64,000 nt of DNA from AP-15 sp963795485 (GCA_963795485.1 CAWCIL010000003.1:248001-312000), one strand, 5' to 3'; shown: positions 1 through 10,571, numbered from the stretch's first letter. Notes: generated by a model not told the origin, from the sequence alone. Translations and numbers: made by a program.

Positions 1-1125
1 GTCGATTCATCGGTGACCGCCGCCGTGTTGGCCGAGCGCGGCTTTGAGGTGGTCGGCATCACCTTGCAGCTCTACGACCATGGCGCGGCCCTGGGGCGTA
101 AAGGGGCGTGCTGCGCCGGGCAGGATATCGACGATGCCGCGCGCGTCGCCCGCCAACTCGGGATCGCCCATTATGTGCTCGATTACGAGAGCCGTTTTCG
201 CAGCCAAGTGATCGAGGATTTCGCTCGATCCTATGGCCGCGGCGAAACCCCGGTGCCGTGCATTCGCTGCAACCAACGGATCAAGTTTCGCGATCTGTTG
301 GCGACCGCGCGCGATCTCGGCGCTGCGGCGCTGGCGACCGGACATTATGTCCGACGGGTGACCGGACCCCTTGGGCCCGAACTGCACCGCGCCCGCGACG
401 GAACCCGCGACCAGAGCTATTTCCTGTTTGCGACGACGCGGGCCGAGCTCGATTTCCTGCGCTTTCCGCTGGGCGGGCTCGGGAAGGACCAGACTCGGCG
501 GCTGGCCCGGCATTTCGGGCTCGCGGTCGCGGACAAGCCGGACAGCCAGGACATCTGCTTTGTCCCGCAGGGCTCCTATGCCGGGCTCGTCGAGCGGCTG
601 CGGCCAGAGGCCGGGGAGCCGGGCGAGATCGTCGACCGCACCGGACACGTGCTCGGCCATCACCGCGGCATCGCCCGTTTCACGGTCGGCCAGAGGAAGG
701 GGCTGGGGATCGCCGGGGCGGAGCCGCTGCACGTGCTGGCGATCGAGCCCGAGCGTCGTCGGGTCGTCGTCGGGCCTAGAACCGCATTGGCCGAAACCCG
801 GGTGTCGCTCGGCGAGCTCAACTGGCTGATGCCGCAGCCGCCGAACGCGGCCGGGGTCGGGCTCGCGGCCAAGCTGCGCTCGGCGCAGCCGCCGATGCCG
901 GCGACGCTCTACCCGGGCACCGGGCCCGGCGAGGCTGAGCTGGTTTTGGCCGCTCCGGCATACGCGGTCGCGCCCGGGCAGGCCGCTGTTCTTTACGACG
1001 GCGAGCGGGTGCTCGGCGGCGGCTGGATCAAGCGCCGGGATGCGGCGGCAGGCAGCCATGGCTTGACCCTCACCGGACCATCTCCTATATCCGCCTCGGC
1101 GCGGCGGGGTAGCTCAGCTGGTTAG
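1..1125 (+). CDS. mnmA: tRNA-specific 2-thiouridylase MnmA (5' truncated)
   Basis: Catalyses ATP-dependent 2-thiolation of U34 in tRNAs for Lys, Glu and Gln, in the cytosol. The reading frame is open from base 1, and the first visible residues (VDSS) are the end of the SGGVDSS PP-loop, so only about 10 N-terminal residues are missing. The two redox/catalytic cysteines of the family are visible: PCIRCNQ (Cys codon at 259-261) and DICFVP (Cys codon at 556-558). The GHYVRR and FTVGQRKGLG motifs of the family are also present. The C-terminal tail after GGGWI is not family-like and the stop codon (1123-1125) lies inside the following tRNA gene, so either the tail is a genuine overlap or a small indel hides the true stop. 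Confidence 0.95.
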   Translation, partial: VDSSVTAAVLAERGFEVVGITLQLYDHGAALGRKGACCAGQDIDDAARVARQLGIAHYVLDYESRFRSQVIEDFARSYGRGETPVPCIRCNQRIKFRDLLATARDLGAAALATGHYVRRVTGPLGPELHRARDGTRDQSYFLFATTRAELDFLRFPLGGLGKDQTRRLARHFGLAVADKPDSQDICFVPQGSYAGLVERLRPEAGEPGEIVDRTGHVLGHHRGIARFTVGQRKGLGIAGAEPLHVLAIEPERRRVVVGPRTALAETRVSLGELNWLMPQPPNAAGVGLAAKLRSAQPPMPATLYPGTGPGEAELVLAAPAYAVAPGQAAVLYDGERVLGGGWIKRRDAAAGSHGLTLTGPSPISASARRGSSAG

Positions 1126-1179
1126 AGCAGGGGAATCATAATCCCAAGGTCGGGGGTTCAAATCCCTCTCCCGCTACCA
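1103..1179 (+). tRNA. tRNA-Met (CAT anticodon), elongator type
   Basis: A full 77-base cloverleaf can be drawn. The acceptor stem GGCGGGG pairs with TCCCGCT allowing G-U pairs, the D arm is GCTC/GAGC, the anticodon loop is ATCATAA with CAT at 34-36, the T loop is TTCAAAT, and CCA is encoded at 1177-1179. The sequence closely resembles alphaproteobacterial elongator tRNA-Met; a tRNA-Ile2 (also CAT) is less likely. The outermost anticodon-stem pair (G27-A43) is mismatched. Its 5' 23 bases overlap the end of mnmA. Confidence 0.93.
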
Positions 1180-1324
1180 TCCATTATATTGTGTCGTGCT
1201 CGCGGTCCACAGAGCGTGGGGATCGCGCGGCGCGAAGGCGACGGAACCCGAGATTGAACCGGACCGGATGCACCGGCGTTGTTTTCACTGGCACCAGCAT
1301 CGCGTGCCGCGGAGGAAAACTCGG

Positions 1325-1591
1325 ATGAAATATTTGTTGTTGCCTGCAGCCGTCGCGTTCTTGGCAACGGCCAGCTGGATTGGGGCGCCGGCGCAGGCGG
1401 CAGGGTGCCTGAAGGGGGCCGTGGTCGGCGGCGCCGCCGGGCATATGGCGGGCCATCACGGCGCGCTCGGCGCCGCAGCCGGCTGCGCCGTCGGCCATCA
1501 CGAGGCGACCAAGCACGCCCGGCAAAAGGTCGAGCAACAACCGCAGGGGTCGAACGACAACGGCCAAGCCACCTCGAATTCGGGGCATTAA
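1325..1591 (+). CDS. Small exported glycine-zipper protein
   Basis: An 88-residue protein. The start at 1325 is chosen because a strong GGAGGAAA ribosome site lies 6-8 bases upstream and the first 25 residues form a clean signal peptide (MKYLLLP, hydrophobic core, APAQAAG cleavage region). The mature part opens with a Gly/Ala/His-rich stretch (GGAAGHMAGHHGALG) with the spacing of a glycine zipper, followed by a charged, Gln/Asn-rich tail. Such proteins sit in or on the envelope; the precise function is unknown. It stands alone 145 bases after the tRNA. Confidence 0.7.
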   Translation: MKYLLLPAAVAFLATASWIGAPAQAAGCLKGAVVGGAAGHMAGHHGALGAAAGCAVGHHEATKHARQKVEQQPQGSNDNGQATSNSGH

Positions 1592-2110
1592 AGTTATCCG
1601 ATCGCTTGCGGCAATCCTCGTCGGCTTCGCGCGAGCCTGTTAAACAATCCCGTTCATAGGAGATAGTCATTCCGGGATGCCCCAGCGGGGCAGGCCCGGA
1701 ACCTATGAACACCGCAGCTCGCGCAGATATTCGCCGGCCGGTGTGCTCGGGTTCCCGGGCTCGCAGGCACTATCCGTTCCGCGAAATCGCTTTTTTAATG
1801 TCTTTATATGCTCGCATGAGGGCGAATTACTGAGCGGTGGCGGGATGAGTCACGGTCTTCGCACGGGAAAGCGAAGGATTGGATTAAAGCCGCTTTCGCA
1901 GGAATATGAGCGGAGGCCACGGCCGATTTATCGGGTCGAGGTCGCGGTTGCTCGTGCGCGACGTCGCGTGGCGATGATCGCGAAGGACCAGCCCGACCCC
2001 GGCCGCCGCGGCGAGCGCCGTCAATTGCGGGCGAGCCGTCCGTGTAGGAGCTGTCCTGGTGGGTGCGGGCCCAGCGGGTAAATGAAGCTGTAGGAACGGG
2101 AGATGGCGGT
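1592..2110. other. Intergenic region, no supported gene
   Basis: About 520 bases between two convergent genes. A 6-bp stem with a 3-base loop (TGCCCC AGC GGGGCA) lies at 1678-1692 without a T tract, so it is at most a weak terminator. An open frame over 1677-2081 has Arg-rich composition typical of a shadow frame and no ribosome site, so I do not call it. Confidence 0.5.
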
Positions 2111-3798
<1,688 letters not shown>

Positions 3799-3802
<4 letters not shown>

Positions 3803-4509
3803 GCCGCCTCCGCGGCCCGGGCGTGGCGCAGGATCTGGGTCATCTGGGCAACGATCGAGATCGCCACCTCGGCCGGCGACACTCCGCCGATGGCCAAGCC
3901 GATCGGGGCGTGAATGCGGGCGAGGTCATCGTCGCCGAAACCCAATTCCTTGAGCCGGGAACAGCGCGCGGCGTGGGTGCGGCGCGAGCCGAGCGCGCCG
4001 ATGTAGAAGCAGCCCGAGCGCAACGCCACGGCCAGGGCCGGGTCGTCGATCTTAGGGTCGTGGGTCAAGGTCACGACCGCCGAGGCACGGTCGGGGTGCA
4101 GCCGTTCGAGCGCCTCGTCGGGCCATTCCTGGGTCAGCGCGGTAATCGGAAAGCGCGCCTCGGTGGCGAAGGAGCCGCGCGGGTCGATAACTGTCACCGC
4201 GTAATCGGCCAGCGCCAGCATCTGCACCAATGGCTGCGCGATATGCACGGCGCCGACCACAAAGCAGCGCCGCGGCGGGCTGAACACCTCGACAAAGACG
4301 CGCCCCGCGGGCGTCTCGATCGTGCGGTTGCGGTCGGTGCGCAACGCCTCGCGCATTGTGCCGAGCGCCGCGTCGTCGAGTGCCAGGTCGCCCTCGGCGC
4401 CGGCGCCGTCGAGCAGCAATTGCCGGCCGGTGACGATGTCGGTGGCCAGAGCCGTCGAGCGGTGCTCGCGGGCCGCCGCGACGACCCGGTCGAGGATGCG
4501 CCCCTTCAT
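3799..4509 (-). CDS. XdhC family protein, C-terminal Rossmann part
   Basis: A 236-residue protein matching the XdhC/CoxI family, chaperones that bind and insert sulfurated molybdenum cofactor into xanthine-dehydrogenase-like enzymes. A short N-terminal segment leads to a Rossmann-like domain (FVVGAVHIAQ in place of the more usual GAGH, then VIDPRGSF and TLTHDPKID) and the GALGSRRTHA and HAPIGLAIGG motifs of the family C terminus. Overlaps of 4 bases on both sides indicate translational coupling with the MocA fusion and the short XdhC protein. The enzyme served is probably the CoxL-type hydroxylase 6 kb away. Confidence 0.85.
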
Positions 4510-4826
4510 TCGACGCGCTCGACAAAGATCTGGATCTTGCCGCCGCAGGCGAGGCCGACTTCCCAGGCCTGGTCGTCGCTGACGCCGAAATCGAGGAGCC
4601 GCGGCTTGCCGTCGCGGATTGCTGCGAGCGCCTCCTCGACGACCGCACCCTCGACGCAGCCGCCCGACACCGACCCGACCATGGCGCCCTTGTCGTTAAC
4701 CGCGAGCTTGGCGCCGATCGGCCGCGGCGACGAACCCCACGTGGCGACTACGGTCGCCAATGCCACTCCCGACCCGGCCTCGCGCCAGCGCGCCGCCTGT
4801 TCGAGGATTTCCGCCGTATCGCTCAT
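4506..4826 (-). CDS. XdhC family protein, short N-terminal-domain type
   Basis: A 106-residue protein carrying only the first XdhC_CoxI domain: ATVVATWGSSPRPIGAKL, then GSVSGGCVEG with the conserved cysteine thought to handle the cofactor, and ACGGKIQIFVE. In many genomes this domain and the Rossmann domain are one protein; here they are two coupled genes, as in cox operons that encode separate CoxF- and CoxI-like proteins. The start at 4826 is preferred over upstream starts because it overlaps the coxE stop (ATGA). Confidence 0.82.
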   Translation of the reverse strand: MSDTAEILEQAARWREAGSGVALATVVATWGSSPRPIGAKLAVNDKGAMVGSVSGGCVEGAVVEEALAAIRDGKPRLLDFGVSDDQAWEVGLACGGKIQIFVERVE

Positions 4827-6073
4827 GCCGCCCTCTCCTCTTTGTGCTGCCATGCCGCCGCCGCGCCGCGCCGCGCGAAGGGCGCGCTCAGCACCGCGAT
4901 CAAAGCTTCGAGACTTTCCAGATTGTGCACCGGCCGGAACTCGTCGACATAGGGCATCATCGCCTTCATCCCGAGAGATCTTGGCTCGAACCCCTCGTAG
5001 CGCAACAGCGGGTTCAGCCAAATCAGCCGACGGCACGAGCGGTGCAGCCGGTCCATCTCGCGGGCGAGCCCGGCGCCGGCATCGCGGTCGAGCCCGTCGG
5101 TGATCAGCAGCACGATCGCCCCCTGGCCCAACAGGCGGCGCGACCACAGCCGGTTGAACTCGGCGATCGAATGGCCGATGCGGGTCCCGCCCGACCAGTC
5201 GGCGACCGCCTCGCCGACCCGCTCCAGCGCCAGATCGACATCGCGGTGGCGCAGATAGCGGGTAATGTTGGTCAGCCGGGTGCCAAAGACGAAGTCGTGG
5301 ACCCGGTCGCGGTCGTTGGTGACCGTATGCATAAAATGCAGGAAGACCCGGCTGTAGCGGCTCATCGAGCCGGAGATGTCGCACAACACGACGAGCGGCG
5401 GCGGCCGCCGGCGCCGGCTCTTGCGTTTCAGCTCAATCAGGCCGCCCGAGCGCAATGCGGCACGCATCGTCGCGCGCAGATCGGCGCGGGCCCCGCGACG
5501 GTCGGGGGCGAAGCGGCGGGTCGGGACATCCTGCACCGGCAGGCGCAGCCGCGCGATCGCCGCCCTGGCGCGGGCCAGCTCGTCCAACGACATCTTCTCG
5601 AAATCCATGCCGCGCAATTGCTCGCGGTCGGAAAAGGTCATGACCGCGTCGATCTCGGTCTCGGTCTCGGTCTCCTCGGGCTCGCCGGTTTCCTGCTGTT
5701 GGCCGGGATGCAATGCCTCGGCGAGGCGGCGCGCCATCTCGGCGCCGCGATCCTCTTCGGCCTCGACCCGCAATTCCGGCAGCACCAGCCCCATCATTTT
5801 TTTCAACAGATCGGGATTGCGCCAGAAGATGTGAAAGGCCTGGTCGAAGATCAGCCGCTGGTCCGGCCGGTTGACGAACACCGCGTGCAATGTCCAGTAG
5901 AAATCGCGGCGGTCGGTGATGCCGACGGTCTCTACCGCCTGCACCGCATCGATGACCTTGCCGGGACCCACCGGCAGCCCGGCGGCGCGCAGGGTGCGGG
6001 CGAAATGCATCAGATTGGCGAGCAGCCGCCCGCCGGTTTCCGGTTTTGGCTCGGGTGGCGTTTGAGCGGACAT
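4823..6073 (-). CDS. CoxE-like VWA domain protein
   Basis: A 416-residue protein of the CoxE family. A helical N-terminal half is followed by an acidic run (EETETETE, about residues 133-140), a basic linker (KRKSRRRR) and a von Willebrand A domain whose MIDAS motif DISGSMS starts at residue 232. CoxE works with the AAA+ ATPase CoxD (MoxR type) to mature the metal site of molybdenum CO-dehydrogenase-type enzymes. A MoxR ATPase gene lies upstream at 6.8-7.7 kb, in keeping with such a pair. It is coupled to the short XdhC gene by a 4-base overlap. Confidence 0.9.
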   Translation of the reverse strand: MSAQTPPEPKPETGGRLLANLMHFARTLRAAGLPVGPGKVIDAVQAVETVGITDRRDFYWTLHAVFVNRPDQRLIFDQAFHIFWRNPDLLKKMMGLVLPELRVEAEEDRGAEMARRLAEALHPGQQQETGEPEETETETEIDAVMTFSDREQLRGMDFEKMSLDELARARAAIARLRLPVQDVPTRRFAPDRRGARADLRATMRAALRSGGLIELKRKSRRRRPPPLVVLCDISGSMSRYSRVFLHFMHTVTNDRDRVHDFVFGTRLTNITRYLRHRDVDLALERVGEAVADWSGGTRIGHSIAEFNRLWSRRLLGQGAIVLLITDGLDRDAGAGLAREMDRLHRSCRRLIWLNPLLRYEGFEPRSLGMKAMMPYVDEFRPVHNLESLEALIAVLSAPFARRGAAAAWQHKEERAA

Positions 6074-6090
6074 TCACATGGCGCAATAGC

Positions 6091-6172
6091 GTCATGGCCG
6101 GACTTGATCCGGCCACCCACGTCTCGCGCCTTCCGCGGCTGCGTGGATGACCGGGTCAAGCCCGGTCATGAC
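6091..6172. repeat. Palindromic intergenic repeat (GTCATGGCCGG type)
   Basis: Two 31-base arms, 6091-6121 and 6142-6172, are imperfect reverse complements (roughly 26 of 31 positions) separated by 20 bases. The arms have the GTCAT..CCGG..TTGA..CCGG..CCACG layout of short interspersed palindromes common in alphaproteobacterial intergenic regions. The RNA would fold into a long hairpin, placed just upstream of coxE. Confidence 0.75.
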
Positions 6173-6347
6173 GGAAAATGGACGGAATATGCCTACGATC
6201 ACAGCGCAGTATCCGGTTCAACTTGTTGGCGGCCCTGTGCGGCAGTGGCGAGCGTCGCTTGGGGTTTAACGGAGGCGGGGATGTCAGAGATCGGGTCGGG
6301 AAACGTGGTTCCGCTACGAGAGGGGATGATGCTCAGAGCACCTTGCT

Positions 6348-7097
6348 ATGACCGCGCGGGATCTCTTCGAGAAGCATTGGCCTGCGATCGACCACGCCGG
6401 GGAAGACAACGGAGAGGCATTTGCAGCTTTGGAAGCAGAGGCAAATGAGATCTCTGCGCAGCTGAAGCTATCGCCCGACGCCATCAAAACACTGAGCCAA
6501 TTGATTGTGGCGGAGTTCAAGGCACATTCCCATCGCAAATTGGCGCGGGAGGGTGTTGAAAATTTCTGGCGGACGTTGGTGTCAGTCGGCCAATCATGCA
6601 GCTCAGCCGTTCAAGCTCAAGCGAAGGCGGCCGAACTGGAGCAGGTGTTCCGCAGTGGGATTCTCGGAGCGCGCGCGCGTCGTCGGGCGAGAGCGTCCCC
6701 ACTGATTTCCGCGCAATTTGATCCTCATTCACGAGAAGAAGCGCCCACTGGGAGATTGAGGAATAACCCGGCTCATAATCACGCCACCGTCGCAGTGGCT
6801 TCGGCTTTGACTTGGCCGAGCAGGCGGGCGGCTTCGCTGCCTTGCAGGCGGGCGATGTCGTCCTGGTATTTCAGCAAGACGCCCAAGGTGTCGTTGATCG
6901 CGTGCGGGCTCAGCTCCAGCACGTCCAGTTGCATCAGCGCCTCGGTCCAGTCGATGGTCTCGGCGATGCCCGGCAATTTGAACAAATCCATCGTCCGCAG
7001 CCTCTGCACAAAGCCAACGACCTCGCGCGACAGGTGCTCGCTCGCCCCCGGGGCCTTGCGCTTCAGGATCTCGAGTTCGCGCGCCGCATTCGGGTAA
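6348..7097 (+). CDS. Hypothetical protein (weak call; 3' half doubtful)
   Basis: The first ~105 residues look protein-like: mixed composition, amphipathic helices (LEAEANEISAQLKL, LIVAEFKAHSH), without the Arg/Ala bias of shadow frames. The open frame then runs antisense into the moxR gene, which is clearly the true gene there. The real coding part therefore probably ends near 6700, with a frame break or missed stop. I recognise no domain. It separates coxE from moxR in the opposite orientation and has codon use less GC-rich at third positions than its neighbours. Confidence 0.3.
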   Translation: MTARDLFEKHWPAIDHAGEDNGEAFAALEAEANEISAQLKLSPDAIKTLSQLIVAEFKAHSHRKLAREGVENFWRTLVSVGQSCSSAVQAQAKAAELEQVFRSGILGARARRRARASPLISAQFDPHSREEAPTGRLRNNPAHNHATVAVASALTWPSRRAASLPCRRAMSSWYFSKTPKVSLIACGLSSSTSSCISASVQSMVSAMPGNLNKSIVRSLCTKPTTSRDRCSLAPGALRFRISSSRAAFG

Positions 7098-7709
7098 TCG
7101 ACCCAATAATAAAAGCAGCGCCGCTTCAGCGCGTCGTGGATCTCGCGGGTGCGGTTCGAGGTGATGATCACGATCGGCGGCTCGGCGGCGTGGATCGTGC
7201 CGATTTCCGGGATCGTCACCTGGAAGTCGGAGAGCAGCTCGAGGAGATACGCCTCGAACGGCTCGTCGGTGCGGTCGAGCTCGTCGATCAACAGCACCGG
7301 GGGACCGGCGATGTCGGGCTCCAGCGCCTGCAAGAGCGGCCGCTTGATCAGAAACCGGTCGGAGAAGATCGTGCTCTCGATCTCGCCCGCGGTCCTCCTC
7401 GGCCGCCTCGGCGAGACGGATCTCGATCATCTGCCGGGCATAATCCCATTCGTACACCGCCGAGGCGACATCGAGCCCCTCGTAGCATTGCAGGCGAATG
7501 AGCCGCCGCGCGAGCGCCGTCGCCAAGACCTTGGCAATTTCGGTCTTGCCGACCCCGGCCTCGCCTTCGAGAAACAACGGCCGCTTCAGGTGCAGCGCCA
7601 GATGCACCGCCGTCGCCAGGCTGCGGTCGGCGATGTAATCGGCGCTGCCGAGCATCGCGAGCGTATCGTTGACCGCGGCGGGCAGCTTGGCCGGTAGGGC
7701 AACATCCAT
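6779..7709 (-). CDS. MoxR-family AAA+ ATPase (CoxD-like), frameshifted
   Basis: AAA+ ATPase of the MoxR group, which partners VWA proteins in metalloenzyme maturation. Walker A (GEAGVGKT) and the start MDVALPAK at 7709 are in one frame; Walker B (VLLIDELDR), the sensor region (VIITSNRTREI) and the arginine-finger region (RRCFYYW) are in another. Dropping one G from the GGG run near 7393-7395 restores a continuous protein of about 309 residues. The break is therefore most likely a sequence error. Context (coxE, xdhC) supports a CoxD role. Confidence 0.85.
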
Positions 7710-7864
7710 CGAACATCCGATCGCAACAAAATCCCTCTCCGTCGGAAGAGGGCGGGCAGACAATGCGAGCCGCGCAACCCCAGAGGTTCGAGCCCACGGT
7801 CAACATTTAATGCACGCGCCGCGGAGTCGCCACCCCGGCCCAGCCGCTGGACTTCCGGCACTCT

Positions 7865-7886
7865 GTTGCTATCATATGATAGCAAC
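7865..7886. promoter_or_regulatory. Perfect 22-bp palindrome, probable vapBC operator
   Basis: GTTGCTATCAT followed immediately by its exact reverse complement, 17 bases before the antitoxin start codon and just upstream of a GGGAGAG ribosome site. VapB- and FitA-type ribbon-helix-helix antitoxins bind palindromes in their own promoters, so autoregulation by the product of 7904-8137 is the natural reading. Confidence 0.7.
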
Positions 7887-7903
7887 AATTTGGGAGAGAT
7901 TAG

Positions 7904-8137
7904 ATGCCACAGCTGCTGGTTCGGGACGTCCCCCAGGATGTCGTCGAAGCGCTAAAGCGCAGAGCCGCCGAGCACGGCCGCAGCGCCGAAGCTGAGCACC
8001 GCATCATTCTGGAAGAAGTCCTGCGTGCCGGCCGCGCCGAATTTCGCGAGCGCGCCGCAGCGCTGCGCGAAGCGACGCGCGGCCGTATCTCGATCGGCTC
8101 GGAGGAGCTCATTCGCCAGGATCGCGACGAACGGTGA
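7904..8137 (+). CDS. vapB: FitA/VapB-like ribbon-helix-helix antitoxin
   Basis: A 77-residue protein with an N-terminal beta strand and helix typical of Arc/FitA ribbon-helix-helix proteins (LLVRDVPQDVVEALKRRAAEHGRS), then a hydrophobic and charged tail that would wrap the toxin. It directly precedes, and overlaps by 4 bases, a PIN-domain toxin gene. The product should neutralise the toxin and, with it, repress the promoter at the palindrome upstream. Confidence 0.85.
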   Translation: MPQLLVRDVPQDVVEALKRRAAEHGRSAEAEHRIILEEVLRAGRAEFRERAAALREATRGRISIGSEELIRQDRDER

Positions 8138-8544
8138 GAATTGTTATTGACGCGTCGGTCGCCGTGAAATGGGTGCTGCGAGAGACGGGCAGCGAGGCGG
8201 CCGATGCGCTGTTGGATGATCACGACCTGATCGCACCGGTAATATGGCTCGCAGAATCTGGAAATGCGCTGTGGCGCAGACAGCGTATCGGCGAGATTAC
8301 GGCCGATGAAGCAGATGCCCGCTTATCGGCGCTGCGAAACGCACCGGTCACATCACAACCGATCGAACCAATTTTGCAGAGGGCGCTGAAATTGGCGATC
8401 GAACTCGGTCATCCCATCTACGATTGCCTCTATCTGGCGCTGGCGCTGCGCCATCAGACGCATGTCGTGACCGCCGATCGCCGCTTTGCGTCCGCCGCGA
8501 CCCTGCCGCATCTTTCCGGCACAGTCCGCCTTCTCAGCCCGTGA
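8134..8544 (+). CDS. vapC: VapC-type PIN-domain toxin ribonuclease
   Basis: A 136-residue PIN-domain protein. The four acidic metal ligands of VapC toxins are in place: D6 (VIDASVAVKW), E41 (LAESGNALW), D97 (IYDCLYLALA) and D115 (TADRRF). It is a Mg-dependent ribonuclease, usually cutting tRNA or rRNA. It starts with GTG in the GTGA overlap with the antitoxin stop, which fixes the start. The pair sits inside the split molybdenum hydroxylase locus, so it may have arrived as a small accessory insertion. Confidence 0.9.
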   Translation: MRIVIDASVAVKWVLRETGSEAADALLDDHDLIAPVIWLAESGNALWRRQRIGEITADEADARLSALRNAPVTSQPIEPILQRALKLAIELGHPIYDCLYLALALRHQTHVVTADRRFASAATLPHLSGTVRLLSP

Positions 8545-8649
8545 GGCGGCAATCGTCGGGCCGAAAAACCCACACTCGGCGACGAAATTTGTGACAGTCT
8601 TCGCCAGCGCTGCGGCCGAGCGCGGCGATGCCGGAAACGGAGAAACCCC

Positions 8650-9894
8650 ATGCAATTGATGTATTTCACCGAGCAGCCGATGTCGGCCTACCCGGCCCAG
8701 GAGGGGCTGGATTTCGGGGCTACAGCGCTGATGTTCTCCAATAAATACTTCGATCCGGTGGCCGGCAGCCGGCTCTATAACGAATATCTCGAGCACTACA
8801 TTTATGCCGAGGAGATGGGCGTCGAAGGCTTCATGCTGAACGAGCACCATAATGCGCCGTTCTGCATGCAGGCCAAGTGCAACATCTTTGCCGCGATCCT
8901 CGCCGCAGTGACCAAGAAGGCGAAGATCGTATTGCTCGGCAACCCGCTGCCGCTGGCCGAGAACCCGGTGCGTCTCGCCGAGGAATTGGCGATGATCGAC
9001 ATGATCTCGCGGGGGCGCCTCGTTTCGGGCTTTGTCCGCGGCGGCGGTCAGGAGCAGCTCGCTGCCGGGGTCAGCCCGGCCTTCAACCGGGAGCGGTTTC
9101 AGGAGGCGCACGATCTGGTCGTCGCCGCCTGGACGCGCCAGGGCCCATTCCGCTGGGAGGGCACCCATTACCAGCACCGCGTCGTCAACCCGTGGGCGGT
9201 GCCATTGCAGAAGCCGCATCCGCGGGTGTGGATCCCCGGGGTCATCAGCAAGGAGACGATCCTATGGGCGGCGGCGCGCGGTTACCCCTATATCGCGCTC
9301 AACACGCCGATCGACCGCACCAAGCAGATCTGGCGGATCTACGACGACGCGGCGGCCGAGGCGGGGTTTACCGCCGGCCCCGATTATCACGGGCTCCTCA
9401 AGCAGATCCACGTCGCCGAGACGGAGGAGAAGGCGATCCAGAACGCGCGGCAGTTCATGTGGATGCAGGGCGAATTCACCGGGCTCGCCCATCCGGTGTG
9501 GAGCACGCCTTCGGGCTATTCGAGCCCGGACAACCGCCGCGCCTTTGTCGAATTCGCCACCGGACGGTCGAAAAACCCGCGCTACCGCCCAGCCTTGGAA
9601 AAGCAGCTCGAAGAATTGATGATCATCGCCGGCACGCCAAAGCAGGTGATTGCCAAACTGCGCATTTTGCTCGAGGAAACCCGCCCAGGCATTCTCGCCT
9701 TTTGGGGCAATGACGGGACCGTCACCCACCAGGACGCCAAGACCTGCATCCGCTTGCTGGGTCAGGAGGTGTTCCCGGCGGTGCGCGAAATGGCCAGGGA
9801 ATTCGACCTCCAAAGCCCGTTCGAAACCAACCAGCCGGTCAGCGTGGATTACCTGCCCGGTCTGCGACACCCGGTACGGGAAGCGGCCGAATAG
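8650..9894 (+). CDS. LLM class flavin-dependent oxidoreductase (luciferase-like)
   Basis: A 414-residue member of the bacterial luciferase-like monooxygenase family, using FMN or coenzyme F420. Early motifs LNEHHNAP and LLGNPLPLAENPVRLAEELAMIDMIS and the glycine-rich GRLVSGFVRGGG are characteristic. The C-terminal part has the TPKQVIAKLR region found before the last helix. The ribosome site AACGGAGAAACCCC precedes the ATG. Substrate is not evident; relatives act on alkanes, sulfonates or aldehydes. It is transcribed alone between vapC and a lipocalin-like gene. Confidence 0.88.
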   Translation: MQLMYFTEQPMSAYPAQEGLDFGATALMFSNKYFDPVAGSRLYNEYLEHYIYAEEMGVEGFMLNEHHNAPFCMQAKCNIFAAILAAVTKKAKIVLLGNPLPLAENPVRLAEELAMIDMISRGRLVSGFVRGGGQEQLAAGVSPAFNRERFQEAHDLVVAAWTRQGPFRWEGTHYQHRVVNPWAVPLQKPHPRVWIPGVISKETILWAAARGYPYIALNTPIDRTKQIWRIYDDAAAEAGFTAGPDYHGLLKQIHVAETEEKAIQNARQFMWMQGEFTGLAHPVWSTPSGYSSPDNRRAFVEFATGRSKNPRYRPALEKQLEELMIIAGTPKQVIAKLRILLEETRPGILAFWGNDGTVTHQDAKTCIRLLGQEVFPAVREMAREFDLQSPFETNQPVSVDYLPGLRHPVREAAE

Positions 9895-9924
9895 CGGGAG
9901 ATCAGCTGGATCGGCGTGGTGCCT

Positions 9925-10025
9925 CCTTCGAGACAGCCGCTCCGCGGCTTCCTCAGGATGACGGTATTTCTAAATCCATCAGCAAGTCACGTCATGGTGA
10001 GGAGCGCCAAAGGCGCGTCTCGAAC
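9925..10025. repeat. Inverted intergenic repeat (TTCGAGACGCG type)
   Basis: The left arm (9925-9962, starting CCTTCGAGACAGCCGCTCCG) and right arm (9991-10025, ending GGCGCGTCTCGAAC) are reverse complements apart from several changes. The CGAGAC...CCTCA..ATGAC layout is a short interspersed palindrome type common in alphaproteobacterial genomes. It lies between the LLM gene and the lipocalin-like gene and could form a long hairpin in the transcript. Confidence 0.65.
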
Positions 10026-10169
10026 CACGCACCGCGTCTGTTCAACGTCCTGCCTTTTGGTTCAGCGGCAATTCCTTCACAGGCTGCTGCGTCGGGACGG
10101 CCTTTAATACGCAGGGCGGACGGATAGTCGTTCCCAGCCGTCCCCTTCTCTTCATGGGGAGATATTCAT

Positions 10170-10562
10170 ATGCCGTCAATCGTCGGGACTTGGAAATTGG
10201 CTGGCGCGACCGCGCGGGACGCAGCCGGTGCAACGCTCCCCTCTCCCTATGGACCACAGGCGATGGGCTGCGTCATCTTCGCCGCCGACGGGCGGATGAT
10301 GTCGGTCGTCTGCGACGGCCGGCCCGAGTTGCCGGCCGGGGGCAAACGAGACTACAGCTCGTATTGCGGGAACTATACTTTTTACGGCTCGCGGCTCGTC
10401 ACCAGGGTGGATGCGGCGTCGGACCCGAGCCGGATCGGCAGCGATCAACAGCGCGGAGTGCGGTTTGACGGCGACCGCATGATCCTCTCTCCACCGCCAC
10501 GCCGAACCGGTGAGCGCGAGGAATACCGTGAACTGACCTGGGAGCGCATCGCCGCCGAATAG
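10170..10562 (+). CDS. Lipocalin-like domain protein
   Basis: A 130-residue protein resembling the bacterial Lipocalin_5 family. It starts with IVGTWKL, the typical first strand with its conserved Gly-x-Trp, and continues with GCVIFAADGRMM, YCGNYTFYG and LTWERIA in a short beta-barrel pattern. No signal peptide is seen. The start is supported by GGGGAGAT upstream. The ligand is unknown; relatives are found next to oxidoreductases and are thought to bind small hydrophobic molecules. Confidence 0.75.
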   Translation: MPSIVGTWKLAGATARDAAGATLPSPYGPQAMGCVIFAADGRMMSVVCDGRPELPAGGKRDYSSYCGNYTFYGSRLVTRVDAASDPSRIGSDQQRGVRFDGDRMILSPPPRRTGEREEYRELTWERIAAE

Positions 10563-10571
10563 TTCGGCAAG

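Noticed and set aside
1677..2081. Open frame between convergent genes
   Set aside because: Arg/Pro-rich shadow-like composition, no ribosome site and no recognisable domain.
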